64,000 nucleotides of DNA from Echinometra lucunter (taxonomy: Eukaryota > Echinodermata > Echinoidea > Camarodonta > Echinometridae), in the NCBI GenBank assembly GCA_029962745.1, contig CM057162.1:16539817-16603816 (forward strand), read 5' to 3'. The translations under genes and the position numbers were made by a program. Below, piece by piece: positions 24,961 to 36,559 of the stretch (within the stretch, counting starts at the first letter, position 1; every line of letters begins with the position of its first letter). The notes under the pieces are model-generated. The model was not told where the DNA came from. It did not search any database and saw only the letters and a program-made list of their open reading frames with translations.

Positions 24961-25943
24961 AAAATTGGACCTCCACTGGCAGTGCAAATACAAAAGATAC
25001 TCCGTAGACAATAAACTGAACGATGAAGTAAGACAATATATCATAGTTTAGGCACACACTTGAAATAACTACTCATGATAAGAAGGTGAGTGAAAATAAC
25101 AAGAGAGATATAAAGAGAGAGTGAGAGAGAAAGAAAGCAATCGAGGGAGCTGATGGAGAGCTTGAGAAACGAAAGATAAGAACGGTGAAGCAGAGAAAAG
25201 GTGAGAAAACTAGAGATGTTGGAAATAGAGGGGAAAGAAAGAGGGAGAGAAAAGGGAAGAGAAGGAAAGATATAGACCGAGTTGGAAGGTATGAAGGAGA
25301 GAAAAGAGCTAGCTGACAGAAAGAAACATGAACATGGAAAGAAGCACGGGAATGAAAAATAATTTGAATGTTGATGCCTTCTGAATGACTTGTGATTGAG
25401 TGGATGATAAATGGTTCTGATTTTTGATGGTGTTGTAATAATGAACAAGCGTGCTAGTAATTATTAAACTGATTTTCATTGCATTTTCAACACAAATATT
25501 ATTTAACAGCAACATAAAATCTGTGACACACGTTTGCCAAATAGGGGCAAATCCATGCAAACTTTAAAAGAGAGGGGCATTAAAATTCTGAGAATACCCC
25601 ACCCCTTCCCCCAAAAGACCACTAAAATTGAAGGTGAATTAAAGATGACATTTTTGCTCCAAAATTCACTTTAAGACAGACAGATGTTTCATGAAAAATA
25701 TATGGTGAACAAAGGGGATTTCGCCCCCATCCTCCCTGGATCCGCCCCTGGTGAACTCTGACCCCTCTCTGATTATCTTTCTCTATATCTCCCTGTTAAT
25801 ATGAAAAAAAGAAGCAATCACAAATTTATTTTCGTAAATTTGTGATTGAAATTCACTTAATGACAAAAGTATATATTTTACAAAGATTTATGGTGAGCAA
25901 AGATGATACGGGCCCTTCCTCCCTGGATATGACGCCCCTGAAA

Positions 25944-26045
25944 CAGAGGCGGTAGGAACATCGGGCTCGGACAAAGAAAGTGGAGGGGCACCTTTTGTCT
26001 GCCCCTCCACTTTCATTGTATGAGCCTGACGTTCCGCCGCCTCTG
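25944..26045. mobile_element. 102-bp hAT-like hairpin MITE, 8-bp target duplication
   Basis: It is nearly all inverted repeat: CAGAGGCGGTAGGAAC at the left is mirrored by GTTCCGCCGCCTCTG at the right, and the arms continue to a GTGGAGGGGCA core. It is flanked by perfect direct repeats CCCTGAAA (25936-25943 and 26046-26053). The 8-bp duplication and CAG-start termini fit a hAT-mobilised element. Confidence 0.85.
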
Positions 26046-26627
26046 CCCTGAAATATGACCCCTCTCCTTTTCTATAATCTTTGCATAATATAACATTTTA
26101 TACTCGCAATAGAATAGCTTCATTCTCTATTTATAACTTTCTATGTAATATAATTATTTATGAAAAAAAAAATTGATTCCAGCTTAATTGTGATTGGAAA
26201 TGCAAGCAATTTGAAAGCCAATTTCAAGGCCGTCTCACGGACGTGTACAAAGTCATTTCAAGGTCATTTTAAAGTCATTTCGAGGTAATATAGGGTTTAC
26301 AGAAGACAAAGATAACAAGGAAAATAATATTCTCTCTATTATATAATGTAAATATCCGTCATGGTACTAGGAGAACGTTTAAGTAGCCCCTTAGACATGT
26401 TAGACACGTTAGGAATCTTGGCGAAAATTGTATCAGGGACTGACTTGTTTAACCTTGGTCACGCGCGAATGTCAGAATAGCGCGCGTGGAGCAAAAAACA
26501 TGCTTTTCTCAAATTCCTCGATTTAGACACTTAGGGACGGAATTTTGGAAAACCGTTTGAATATTCAGATTCTGCAGCATTTATACTACAAAATAGTGTT
26601 GAAATCTCATTTTTGAAAAATTTTGCC

Positions 26628-26660
26628 CTAAGGGCCCTTTTGTCGCGTCGCGGCCCATAT
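26628..26660 (-). repeat. 33-bp inverted repeat, right copy
   Basis: Perfect inverse of 22185-22217. Confidence 0.7.
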
Positions 26661-27269
26661 AGGATTCGCTGGGAAGGAATGGGAATAAAATAATTGAGTC
26701 GATGAATGTGATCTAAGACGTGCATTGTTCAATTACACGCTAATCTAGCTATTTTGAATTTCTCTTCCTTTATGAACACGGATTGTAATTTTTTGAACTA
26801 CTGACACTAATCGAGGCAAATATACCAAACAGTTGTACTCATCTGTGTCACAGGCGTTAAAAAAGAATTACTGAGGATATTATCTTTTTAATCAAAGGTA
26901 GGATTTTATTTTGTTATATTTCCCTCAAACACAAGCAGGAGTTATCGCTGTCTATCACATGAATGGATGATGCGAAACAAACCCATGCTCAATGACAATA
27001 AAATTGAATTGTTCTTCATTGGCAAATCTTAACAGGTAACTTAACTTAATTTGATGGGATAATAGTTGGCAGTTCTGTCATAAAACCCATGGGCCGCGGA
27101 GCCGGGGGCCTGGGGGCTGCAACCCCCCCCCCCCCACACACATTTTTTTTTGAGTAGACACATTGGCCTCTATACAATAACGAGGCGATGATTATTCTTG
27201 TCATCATATCATGCTCAGCTCCCCCTCCCCCCCCCCCCTCCCCACGCTCCGTGGCTCCTGAAACAATCT
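26661..27269. other. Non-coding intronic stretch
   Basis: No gene seen. Two poly-C tracts (about 27122-27136 and 27226-27240) flank a short region next to the LINE remnant. Confidence 0.45.
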
Positions 27270-28375
27270 TCTACAAATCTTGGAATACTTTTTGACTCGC
27301 ACTTAAATCTTAAATATGGAAGCACAAATGACATATGTTTGTATACTATCATTCCACACGATATATAACCTCAGAAGTATCACAAAATACTTTGATGAGG
27401 ACAGAATGAAAACAATCATACATGCATGCATTAGTAGTAAGTTAGACTACTGTTAGGGATTGTTGTATGGACTCCCTGATCATGCTGATTCTCAAATAGG
27501 GCGTCTCCAGCGCCAAGTACAAAATGTATGTGCAAGCATTTGCTGATCTGTAGAAGACCTTGATTCTCAAGGTAACCCCCCTTTTAAGAGATCTGCATTG
27601 GCTTCCAATTCGCTAACGAATATCATTTTAGATCCTGTTGATCGTATACAAGGCACTTATTGACCAAGCCGTTTGTTATATTGTAGAGCTATTACCACTC
27701 AAATCTCACAAACACACCCACAACCTGTGCAGTTCTAAAGATACTCTTCTTCTGCAAATCCCTACATTTAAAACAAAAATACCATTAGGGGATCGAGCAT
27801 TTGCCTGGGCAGCCCCCAACCCCCCCCCCCCAAAAAAAAAAAACCACACACTTAATAACTTGCCACTAGAAACTAGGAAATCCCCAACTGTTGAATCATT
27901 CAAGATAAGGTTCAAAACAAAGCTCTTCATTTAACTCTTTAAAATATAGTTCTTCATTTAACTCTTTACACTCCTTCAAGCACTTTATGAGCCCTTGCAG
28001 CGGAGAAGAATATATGTACATACATGTACGTTCTGCGCTCTATACCTTAGTATCTTATCATTATTATCATACTTTGATGTATCAAATTATCTATAAACAT
28101 TTTACAGATCAAAACTCAAAATCATCACCTACATTTCTGCGATGTTTTTTTATCATGTATCTATTCATTTTATGATTGTACAGTAATATTACTTTTACCA
28201 TTCTTTTAATATTTTATTATTCTAATTCATTGTGAATAATTCTATTAATGCATCTTATGTGATTTAATATTACCAATGTATTTTAGGTATTTTTTTTTTT
28301 ATATACATTATACTCGCAATTGCAATTTTAATTGTATAGTATTGAATTGAAATGAATAAAAAAAACTTTCCTGTA
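27270..28375 (+). mobile_element. CR1/L2-like LINE remnant, 3' part
   Basis: Broken frames encode the region downstream of the reverse transcriptase core: NLGILFDSHLNLK, then HACISSKLDYC and GLLYGLPD, then LHWLPI, LLIVYKALIDQ and LGDRAFAWAAPN. The last piece is interrupted by a C12 run plus A run exactly where these LINEs normally read LWNNLP; NNLPLETRKSPTVESFKIRFKTKLF follows. Several stops occur. The sequence then runs through an AT-rich 3' UTR to a tail containing ATTGAATTGAAATGAATAAA near 28350. It is 5' truncated and inactive, and lies in a large intron of the Ig gene. Confidence 0.75.
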
Positions 28376-28479
28376 CTGTGCATACCGATACTCATAAATT
28401 GATACAATTAGTTAAATTCATATTTTGTGAATTCCACAGATGATTTGCATGGCTAGAGGATCTAGGGGACGAGCGGGTC

Positions 28480-28620
28480 TCCCCCCCCCCCCCCCCCCCC
28501 CGTTAAAAAAAAACGAAGGAGGGAGAAAAGGAAAAATGAAAAGGGAAAGAGGAGGGAAAGGGGAAAAAAAAAAAAAATAGGAATGAAACAGGAAAAGGGG
28601 AAGCAAGGAGGCCGAGGGGG
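28480..28620. repeat. Poly-C followed by purine-rich low-complexity tract
   Basis: A 22-base C run (28480-28501) is followed by about 110 bp of A/G-only sequence. The minus-strand frames here are Phe/Ser/Pro low-complexity artefacts. Confidence 0.8.
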
Positions 28621-28649
28621 CCGAAAGGGCCTTGCCCCGAAAAATAAAT

Positions 28650-30236
28650 CAAAATTTCCCTGAATACGATTGTGCCCACCCCGACCTAGTACCTGCAAGA
28701 ATAAAACCCAGTTTGGCCAAAATTAAATTAACATCGCTATAAACACATGTGCAACAATGAAACCAAGTTTATTTACCAATTACCATTCAAAAGAGAAGTG
28801 TATTTTTTCCGCTCCCTCGCTACGCTCGTTCGCCAAAATGGAATTAACATTGCTCGCCCCGACCTGCATCAATCATATTAATAAAACCAAGTTTATGTCC
28901 CAAACATCCTTAAAAGAGATTTTTTATTCCCTCTCGCCAAAGTGGAATTAAACACGATCGTACACGTCCCTATCAGGTTCTGCAACAACTTGATTAAACG
29001 AAGTTTATATACCAACTAGCATTAAAACAGTGTATTTTTCGCTCGTTCGCTACGCTCACTCGCAAGAATTAAATTAGTATACCTGTATTAATAACGATGT
29101 GCGCGCCCCGACTTGCAATGATAACACCCAGCTTATGTGCCAAACGTAATTAGGCCTAAAGGAGAATTTTCTTTTTTTTTTTTCGTTCGCTAACCGAATT
29201 GGAATATCGAGGGCCTCAGTCACAGTTGTGCCCGCCCCGACCTTTAATAGTAAATCAAGTTTGTGTACCAGTTATCATTAAAAGGAAAGTGTTTTTGTTT
29301 GTTTGTTTGTTTGTTTGTTTGTTTGTTTTTTGTGTTTTTTTACTTTCGTTCGCTCGTTACGCTCGCTCACCAAAGAGAATTAACATCGCCTTAAACACAA
29401 TCGTGTCCGCCCAGACCTGTAACAATAAAAACCACTTTATGTTCCAAACATTTTTTTACAAGAGAGGTGTTTTTTCTTCACTTGCCAACTACGTTCGCTC
29501 GCCGAAATTAAATCAACATCGTCTTGAACACGGTAGTGCCTACCCCAACCTGCAACAAAAAACTCATGCGGTATGCCCTGCCAATATTAAAAGAGAAGTG
29601 TTTTTACTTTCGCTCGCTAGCTACACTCGCTCGCCAAAATGAAAACACCGAATGCCAGATACGCCACTGCATTACATGCCAATATTTGACTCGGATGGTT
29701 TAAATTTGCTCCCCCCCCCCCCCCGAAATCCTGGATCCGCGCCCATCTCCATCTTCAAGTATAATGGTGATCTGAAGCCATGAGCAACGTTATATCAGTC
29801 ATTACCAGACTTCAAAGCGCTCTTGAGGAGCCCTTCTTGGAGCGTTTCTGCGTTTACAATAATTAAAAAACGCCAGAGCGCGGCAACCTGGAGCACGAAG
29901 TGAATGTGAACGGGACCTCACACTCATTCTCTGATGGGTAGAAATCGTTACGATCGCTCGCCAAAAGAGAATTAACATCGCCTTAAACACATTCGTGTTC
30001 GCACAGACCTGCAACAATAAAAACCAGTTTATGTTCCAAACATTTTTGCAAGGGAGGTGTTTTTCTTCACTTGTTCACTACGCTCGCTCGCCGAAATTAA
30101 ATCAACATCGCCTTAAACACGATAGTGCCTACCCCAACCTGCAACAACAACATTCATGCAGTATGCCCTGCCAATATTAAAAGAGAAGTGTTTTTACTTG
30201 CGCTCGCTCGCTACACTCGCTCATCAAAATTTCAAA
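28650..30236. repeat. Degenerate satellite array, about 115-175 bp units
   Basis: About ten units share GCAACAATAAAACCAAGTTT, ATTAAAAGAGAAGTGT, a CGCTCGCTACGCTCGCTCGCC block and TAACATCGCCTTAAACAC. Unit starts fall near 28684, 28750, 28863, 28980, 29110, 29240, 29415, 29550, 30004 and 30137. The units at 29415-29550 and 30004-30137 are almost identical pairs, suggesting a two-unit higher-order repeat. An unrelated 300-bp segment with a poly-C run (29641-29950) interrupts the array. It lies directly upstream of the exon for Ig domain 2. Confidence 0.8.
29641..29950. repeat. Insertion within the satellite
   Basis: This 310-bp block lacks the satellite motif. It begins near GCCAGATACGCCACTGC, the inverse of a CAGTGGCGTATCTGGC hAT-type end, and includes a C14 run. 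It may be a transposon fragment. Confidence 0.5.
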
Positions 30237-30264
30237 ACTGAACTGTAATCTCTTTTCTATTCAG

Positions 30265-30591
30265 ATCCAGATCAAGTGAGCATTTTCACAGAACCCAGTG
30301 TAACCGGCTGGGCAGATGCTTCGGTCAGTCTTCAGTGCACCTTCATTGGCACCCCTGAACGAGTTCTTTGGAATAGAGTTCAGGTAGACCCTAAGAGCAA
30401 GAGTGTCGAAACTGTCCTTCGGTACACTTCTGGTGCTTACAAGGTGCTTGGAGGTAAGAGATATAGTTGGAGCCACGACTATGCATTGATCATAAGGGAT
30501 CTGCAAGTCTTAGACGAAGGGAACTTCACTTGCATGGTATCTAAGATGGACGGAACTGAGATCCAGAACACGACAGTCCTGACTGTACTTG
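30265..30591 (+). CDS. Ig receptor exon: Ig domain 2 (complete)
   Basis: 327 bp, phase 1-1, acceptor CTATTCAG, donor G|GTGAGA. It encodes a whole V-type Ig domain: B-strand cysteine in SVSLQCTFIGT, C-strand tryptophan in RVLWNRV, and F-strand motif DEGNFTCMV, ending in a TVLTVL G-strand. N-glycosylation sequons NFT and NTT are present. Unlike domain 1 it has no internal intron. Confidence 0.88.
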
Positions 30592-30850
30592 GTGAGATAC
30601 TATCCTCTCAAATGATAACTCTCAAATAATAAACACTACACACACTTGACAGGGAAACATTGTTTTGAAAATGGCCTATAAAATCTACTTGTGCCAAATT
30701 TGGGTAAAAGCACGAAAACGCTATCATCACATCTGAACATGGCCCACAAGATCGTATTCGAATGGGAAGATCGCTTTGATTTGCTTCTCTTAGTAATGAA
30801 AATTTTTAACATAGAATCGCAAATTGTATATCAGTGTGCCTGTAAAATGA

Positions 30851-30887
<37 letters not shown>

Positions 30888-31600
30888 ACTGCAATTATAC
30901 CTTGCAATCATAATATGAGAAGCACTTTTGCATTTTTAAGAACTAATTCTTTAAAAAAACCCGAAACGAACAGTTGATTGACATTTTTTCAAGATCAAGT
31001 AAGAGGCAGCTACATTTATCCTCAAGAGGAAGTGTAGGTTAGAAAGGGCAAAAAGTAAAAAGAAGAAAAAGAAGAATGAGAAGAATTATGGTATGTTCCA
31101 ATTCAGGAGGGGCTTTTTATCACCACAGGAAAGTCACATTTTTATCTTTTGAGTGATATAAATCTATTTTCGACATCCTGGAGGTGTACGCTCTTACCAT
31201 CGCAGGAATATGTTTCTGTAACAGAATGCCAAATGCGCTGCCAACGCGGTCATGCGTGATCCTTCCATCGTTATGGCCTTTATACATGTATGTCAGAAGA
31301 GACTTTAAGTTGAGTGAATATTCAGCATGTTACAGTCCCAAATCATTCCGTGTCTGTTTGAAATGTTAATGAATAAAAAATAGCAGGAATTCTGTCGGAA
31401 TTTGGTCAGGTGTGATTTATCGATGTTTCCTTTTTAACTCAAAACAGTAAAATGTAAATTAAATTCAGTTGGAACTACTGAGTAGTTTACCCGTAAACTT
31501 TAGTTTTCTGTAGTTGAGACTTCGTTTGCTTTTCATTTTGGAAAAAATAATAGGGTCAAACAATCTGTCAAATTCATGCATGTATTTTGTATTCTTTCAG
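30592..31600. other. Intron between Ig exons 2 and 3
   Basis: AT-rich intron with a (TA)n plus poly-T tract (about 30851-30888). No additional exon was recognised. Confidence 0.6.
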
Positions 31601-31963
31601 CTCGTGCTGAAAAACCCTACGTCCAAATCTCGCAGTGTCAGTCTCAACCAGAGATGGTGACAAATGGTACGGCCCCAAAGCCATGTCTGTACAATGTGAC
31701 CGAGGGCAAGGATGCCTTTGAGCTCAAGTGCTCGGTCGTACGAGCCAAGCCCCTGGTAGACGTCCTATGGCAGGAAGGATCGAGCAACCTCACTGCATCA
31801 CCGATTGCAAGTCAGAGGTCTGATGGGGCCTTTGATGTGACAGCCAGCATTACCAGGAAAACGAATCAAAGCACCTTCACCTTCACGTGTATAGCTTCAG
31901 GAGTTGCTGTCAATGGAACTGCACAACGGACTGTGATGGTTCATGTCATGAAACCTTCTAAGG
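31601..31963 (+). CDS. Ig receptor exon: Ig domain 3 (C-type-like)
   Basis: 363 bp, phase 1-1, acceptor TTCTTTCAG, donor G|GTAATT. It encodes a membrane-proximal Ig domain: FELKCSVVRAK, the tryptophan in VDVLWQEG, and FTFTCIASGVAVNGTAQ. Two extra cysteines near the start (SQCQS, KPCLY) could form a second disulphide. Five N-glycosylation sequons (NGT, NVT, NLT, NQS, NGT) indicate a heavily glycosylated extracellular stalk. The subtype resembles C1/C2 rather than V. Confidence 0.85.
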
Positions 31964-32162
31964 GTAATTGTTTATAAACAATTGATAAATTCATTTTGTA
32001 GATTTTCACTGATTATTTTTACATCTACTTATACCACCATTCATATTGAACCAAAAATGTATATAAAATACATTTACGAATCCGTGAAAAAAGAAATCAT
32101 GAGAAAGACTTCGTAGAAAATTAGTTCTGAAAGACAATAATAACTATGCTATTAAACCATAC

Positions 32163-32351
32163 TGGCCCGTATTCTGATAGCTAGGTTTGAAGACATTGGC
32201 TAACTTTGTGAGCAGCCGATTTGAAAAACTCTCAAATTAAGATGAAACATGTGTACAAGTACTTGTATTTGCAAAAACCCTGAAACCAACCATAAATTGG
32301 ACCTTGTGGAAGATTAGCCTTGCGCTAAACAAGTTATGCAATAAAGTCTAT

Positions 32352-32393
<42 letters not shown>

Positions 32394-32400
32394 CGAATGA
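32163..32400 (+). repeat. Dispersed repeat with (TAC)n tail
   Basis: This segment starts GGCCCGTATTCTGATAGC. It continues with a sequence inverted at 14478-14597 and ends AATAAAGTCTATTACTAC followed by an uninterrupted (TAC)n microsatellite (about 32352-32393). The tail suggests retroposition. Confidence 0.65.
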
Positions 32401-32536
32401 AAAACTGGTTGGTAAGGCGCAAACCGCGATTTATTATTTTTGGTCTCAGAGACAATAGATAAGAGGACCGTTCAGAAAGACCGTTATCTGCTCCCTCAGC
32501 GTGATACGCCAATACACAGAGTAAGGTCTTAGTCTG

Positions 32537-35500
32537 GGAGCCTGCGACATGTTGACTTACCCCATCGAGCCCAGAAGGTTTGACCCCTGAAATGTATTTA
32601 GCCCATGACTGTGAGTCAGGAAATGGGTGTCAGCTGGTACCAATAGGTCGGGGGCGACCCCCAGGCCCCCTCGAAAACGCCCCAAATGCGGGAAAATTCA
32701 ACCCATTGAGCCCATGGATGAAACTTGGTCAAAGTGGAAGTGCCCAAGGGGCACATTACAAAAATATAAAAGCTGACAGCCCAGGTGGTCGGAAAGGGGC
32801 AGCTGACGCCCCTCGAAAACGCCCCTAATGCGGGAAAATTTACCCCACTGAGCCCATGGACCAAAATTTGCCACAAGATAGCAGTATGGGTGTACATTAC
32901 AGAAATATAAAAGCTGACACCATAGCTGGTTGGAAAATATCAGCTGACACCCCTCAAAGATGAAAAAAGGCCCCCCCCCAATTGCGGGAAAATTTACCCC
33001 ACTGAGCCCATGGACCAAAATTTGCCACAAGATAGCAGTATGGGTGTACATTACAGAAATATAAAAGCTGACACCATAGCTGGTTGGAAAATACCAGCTG
33101 ACACCCCTCAAAGATGAAAAAAGCCCCCCCCCCCCCAATTGCGGGAAAATTTACCCCACTGAGCCCATGGACCAAAATTTGCCACAAGATAGCAGTATGG
33201 GTGTACATAAAAGAAATATAAAAGCTGACACCATAGCTGGTTGGAAAATACCAGCTGACACCCCTCAAAGATGAAAAAGGCCCCCCCCCCAATTGCGGGA
33301 AAATTTACCCCACTGAGCCCATGGACCAAAATTTGCCACAACATGGCAGTATGGGTGTACATTACAAAAATACAGAAGCTGACACCATAGCTGGTTGGAA
33401 AATACCAGCCGACACCCCTCAAACATGAAAAATGCCCCCCCCCCCCCCCTCCTGCGAGAAAATTTACCCCACTGAGCCCATGGACCAAAATTTGCCACAA
33501 CATGGCAGTATGGGTGTACATTACAAAAATACAGAAGCTGACACCATAGATGGTTGGGAATTACTGACTGACACCCCTCAAACCCTTGGGGCACAACTGC
33601 CCCCCCCCCCCCCTACAAAGACCTCTACCTTATTTCATTCAACCAATCATGGACCCATCATTTTTTAACAGGAACACTATACATATACACCTGTAAATTA
33701 CAAAAAAAAAAAACTGGTTGGAACCCCTCTCCCCCCCCCCCCCACACACGCACACATTTAGGCCTATTGTTTATCCCAACAACTCCCACTAGCCCGCAAT
33801 GGCCTGCACATAATGTTACAGAAGGTAACGTTGTGTGTGCGAGGGTGTGTGTGTGTGTGTGTGAATGTTAATACAAAACTAAAAATTTGCACTCATTTAC
33901 TACATTGTAAGGATTGAACTGTGTGTGTTTGATTGTATGTTGGATAAATATAATTAACTCATCTACTTTATGCAAATGCTTTCTCTGCCAAGCAACATCA
34001 ACTGACAGGCATTCCATGCTCAAACACACTCATACAGAATAAACATTATTTACATCTTCAGTGGAAACTCAGGATACACAGTGTATTGAGTTTTTTGTAG
34101 CCATCAAATAATCTTTTGAGGATGCATCAATTTTAAATAATCATAAAACAAAAGAATGTAATTGTGAAGAAATGGGATCAGCTTATCCTGAGTTTCCACT
34201 GCAGGTGAACCATACACAAACATCGAACATGACATTGCATACACACACACAGAATACAACCAGTCATTATTCATATTTACATCACATACAATGCCTCTAC
34301 ATTAAATTCAGTTTCATATTGGACCATTTGATCCAGGATGCTAAGTACAGTGTTTATATCCATATCCAAATGTAATATGAACTTTGTGATATTACGCCTA
34401 AAGTAAGGTTGATTAATATTGTCACAATACAACTTGAACTAAAATGACAGACGCAAATCATTATTGAGTAACGTTTATTAAACAGTAGAATAAATCAAAC
34501 AGAACAGCATTTTGTAAGTAAAATATCAGTTTTAACAACCATACATGTAGCAACTAGTGAGAGAGTATCCCCCCCCCCCCTCTTTTACAGATTGAGGATG
34601 GTAATGGAACTATTTATTATCATAGCATACATGTACACGTAACTGGGAAAATAAAACACATGGAACAGAACTCTTCAAATGGTAAAATATTCACTTTTGA
34701 ATGAAGATAGAGAGAAAGTAGACAAAAGCTACTTCCATAATGTCAGAGTAAAGCACATTTACTTTCCAGAAGTAGGTAGAGGTAGAGGTCTTTTGTAGGG
34801 GGGGGGGCATGCAGTTGTGCCCCAAGGGTTTGAGGGGTGTCAGTCAGTAATTCCCAACCATCTATGGGGTCAGCTTCTGTATTTTTGTAATGTACACCCA
34901 TACTGCCATGTTGTGGCAAATTTTGGTCCATGGGCTCAGTGGGGTAAATTTTCTCGCAGGAGGGGGGGGGGGGGCATTTTTCATCTTTGAGGGGTGTCAG
35001 CTGGTATTTTCCAACCAGCTATGGTGTCAGCTTTTATATTTCTGTAATGTACAACCATACTGCTATCTTGTGGCAAATTTTGGTCCATGGGCTCAGTGGG
35101 GTAAATGTTCCCACAATTGGGGGGGGGGGCCTTTTTTCATCTTTGAGGGGTGTCAGCTGGTATTTTCCAACCAGCTATGGTGTCAGCTTTTATATTTCTG
35201 TAATGTACACCCATACTGCTATCTTGTGGCAAATTTTGGTCCATGGGCTCAGTGGGGTAAATTTTCCCGCAATTGGGGGGGGGGGGGGCTTTTTTCATCT
35301 TTGAGGGGTGTCAGCTGGTATTTTCCAACCAGCTATGGTGTCAGCTTTTATATTTCTTTTATGTACACCCATACTGCTATCTTGTGGCAAATTTTGGTCC
35401 ATGGGCTCAGTGGGGTAAATTTTCCCGCAATTGGGGGGGGGGGGCCTTTTTTCATCTTTGAGGGGTGTCAGCTGGTATTTTCCAACCAGCTATGGTGTCA

Positions 35501-36348
35501 GCTTTTATATTTCTGTAATGTACACCCATACTGCTATCTTGTGGCAAATTTTGGTCCATGGGCTCAGTGGGGTAAATTTTCCCGCAATTGGGGGGGGGGG
35601 GGGGCCTTTTTTCATCTTTGAGGGGTGTCAGCTGGTATTTTCCAACCAGCTTTGGTGTCAGCTTTTATATTTCTGTAATGTACACCCATACTGCTATCTT
35701 GTGGCAAATTTTGGTCCATGGGCTCAGTGGGGTAAATTTTCCCGCAATTGGGGGGGGGGGGCTTTTTTCATCTTTGAGGGGTGTCAGCTGGTATTTTCCA
35801 ACCAGCTATGGTGTCAGCTTTTATATTTCTGTAATGTACACCCATACTGCTATCTTGTGGCAAATTTTGGTCCATGGGCTCAGTGGGGTAAATTTTCCCC
35901 CAATGGGGGGGGGGGCCTTTTTTCATCTTTGAGGGGTGTCAGCTGGTATTTTCCAACCAGCTATGGTGTCAGCTTTATATTTCTGTAATGTACACCCATA
36001 CTGCTATCTTGTGGCAAATTTTGGTCCATGGGCTCAGTGGGGTAAATTTTCCCGCATTAGGGGCGTTTTCGAGGGGCGTCAGCTGCCCCTTTCCGACCAC
36101 CTGGGCTGTCAGCTTTTATATTTTTGTAATGTGCCCCTTGGGCACTTCCACTTTGACCAAGTTTCATCCATGGGCTCAAGGGGTTGAATTTTCCCGCATT
36201 TGGGGCGTTTTCGAGGGGGCCTGGGGGTCGCCCCCGACCTATTGGTACCAGCTGACACCCATTTCCTGACTCACAGTCATGGGCTAAATACATTTCAGGG
36301 GTCAAACCTTCTGGGCTCGATGGGGTAAGTCAACATGTCGCAGGCTCC
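32537..36348. mobile_element. Foldback (TU-like) element with tandem-repeat arms
   Basis: The outer ends are inverted copies starting GGAGCCTGCGACATGTTGAC (32537; inverted end at 36348). Each arm is a tandem array of a roughly 155-bp unit containing TTTACCCCACTGAGCCCATG, GCAGTATGGGTGTACATTAC, AGCTGACACCATAGCTGGTT and a variable C9-C14 run (G on the other arm). The left arm (32537-33629) holds about seven units and the right arm (34775-36348) about ten. The spacer (33630-34774) codes for nothing recognised and has its own hairpin. Long open frames in the arms (up to 243 codons) are translations of the repeat. Foldback elements with repeated arms are known from sea urchins (TU) and Drosophila (FB). 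No transposase is present. Confidence 0.88.
34059..34201. repeat. Hairpin in the foldback spacer
   Basis: CAGTGGAAACTCAGGAT at 34059-34075 is perfectly inverted at 34184-34201, with a loop of about 108 bp. Confidence 0.75.
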
Positions 36349-36559
36349 TGGTCTATCTGGTGAGCCATGCGCGTATGCGCACTCCTTACGCCTAGTCTGT
36401 GCAACCGTCCCTTATATATTTTTCAAACAATGGTTCACATTTTTGATATTTTAGAATACCCCCTGTGAATATTATACTTTGAAACTTTGAGATTCGTATT
36501 TTTACACTATAAAAAATGTTTATCCCATTTTCAATTAGCAAAAAAGAGGGGTTTTTTCG

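Larger units (their letters stand above)
22218..26627. other. Intron interior between 33-bp inverted repeats
   Basis: No transposase-like frame was found between the two copies. It contains a possible terminal exon (23712), a GA-rich tract (about 25080-25320) that creates a low-complexity Ser-rich minus-strand frame, and a small hAT-like element (25944-26045). Confidence 0.5.

Noticed and set aside
25041..25448. 135-codon minus-strand frame rich in Ser, Phe and Leu
   Set aside because: It reads a GA-rich low-complexity tract; no domain and no splice context.
28650..30236. Repeat array considered as CRISPR or coding repeats
   Set aside because: Units are long, degenerate and without short unique spacers, in a eukaryotic intron; open frames are broken.
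34890..35621. 243-codon open frame and similar long frames on both arms of 32.6-36.3 kb
   Set aside because: They are translations of the 155-bp tandem repeat, open in more than one frame, with G runs; no protein domain.
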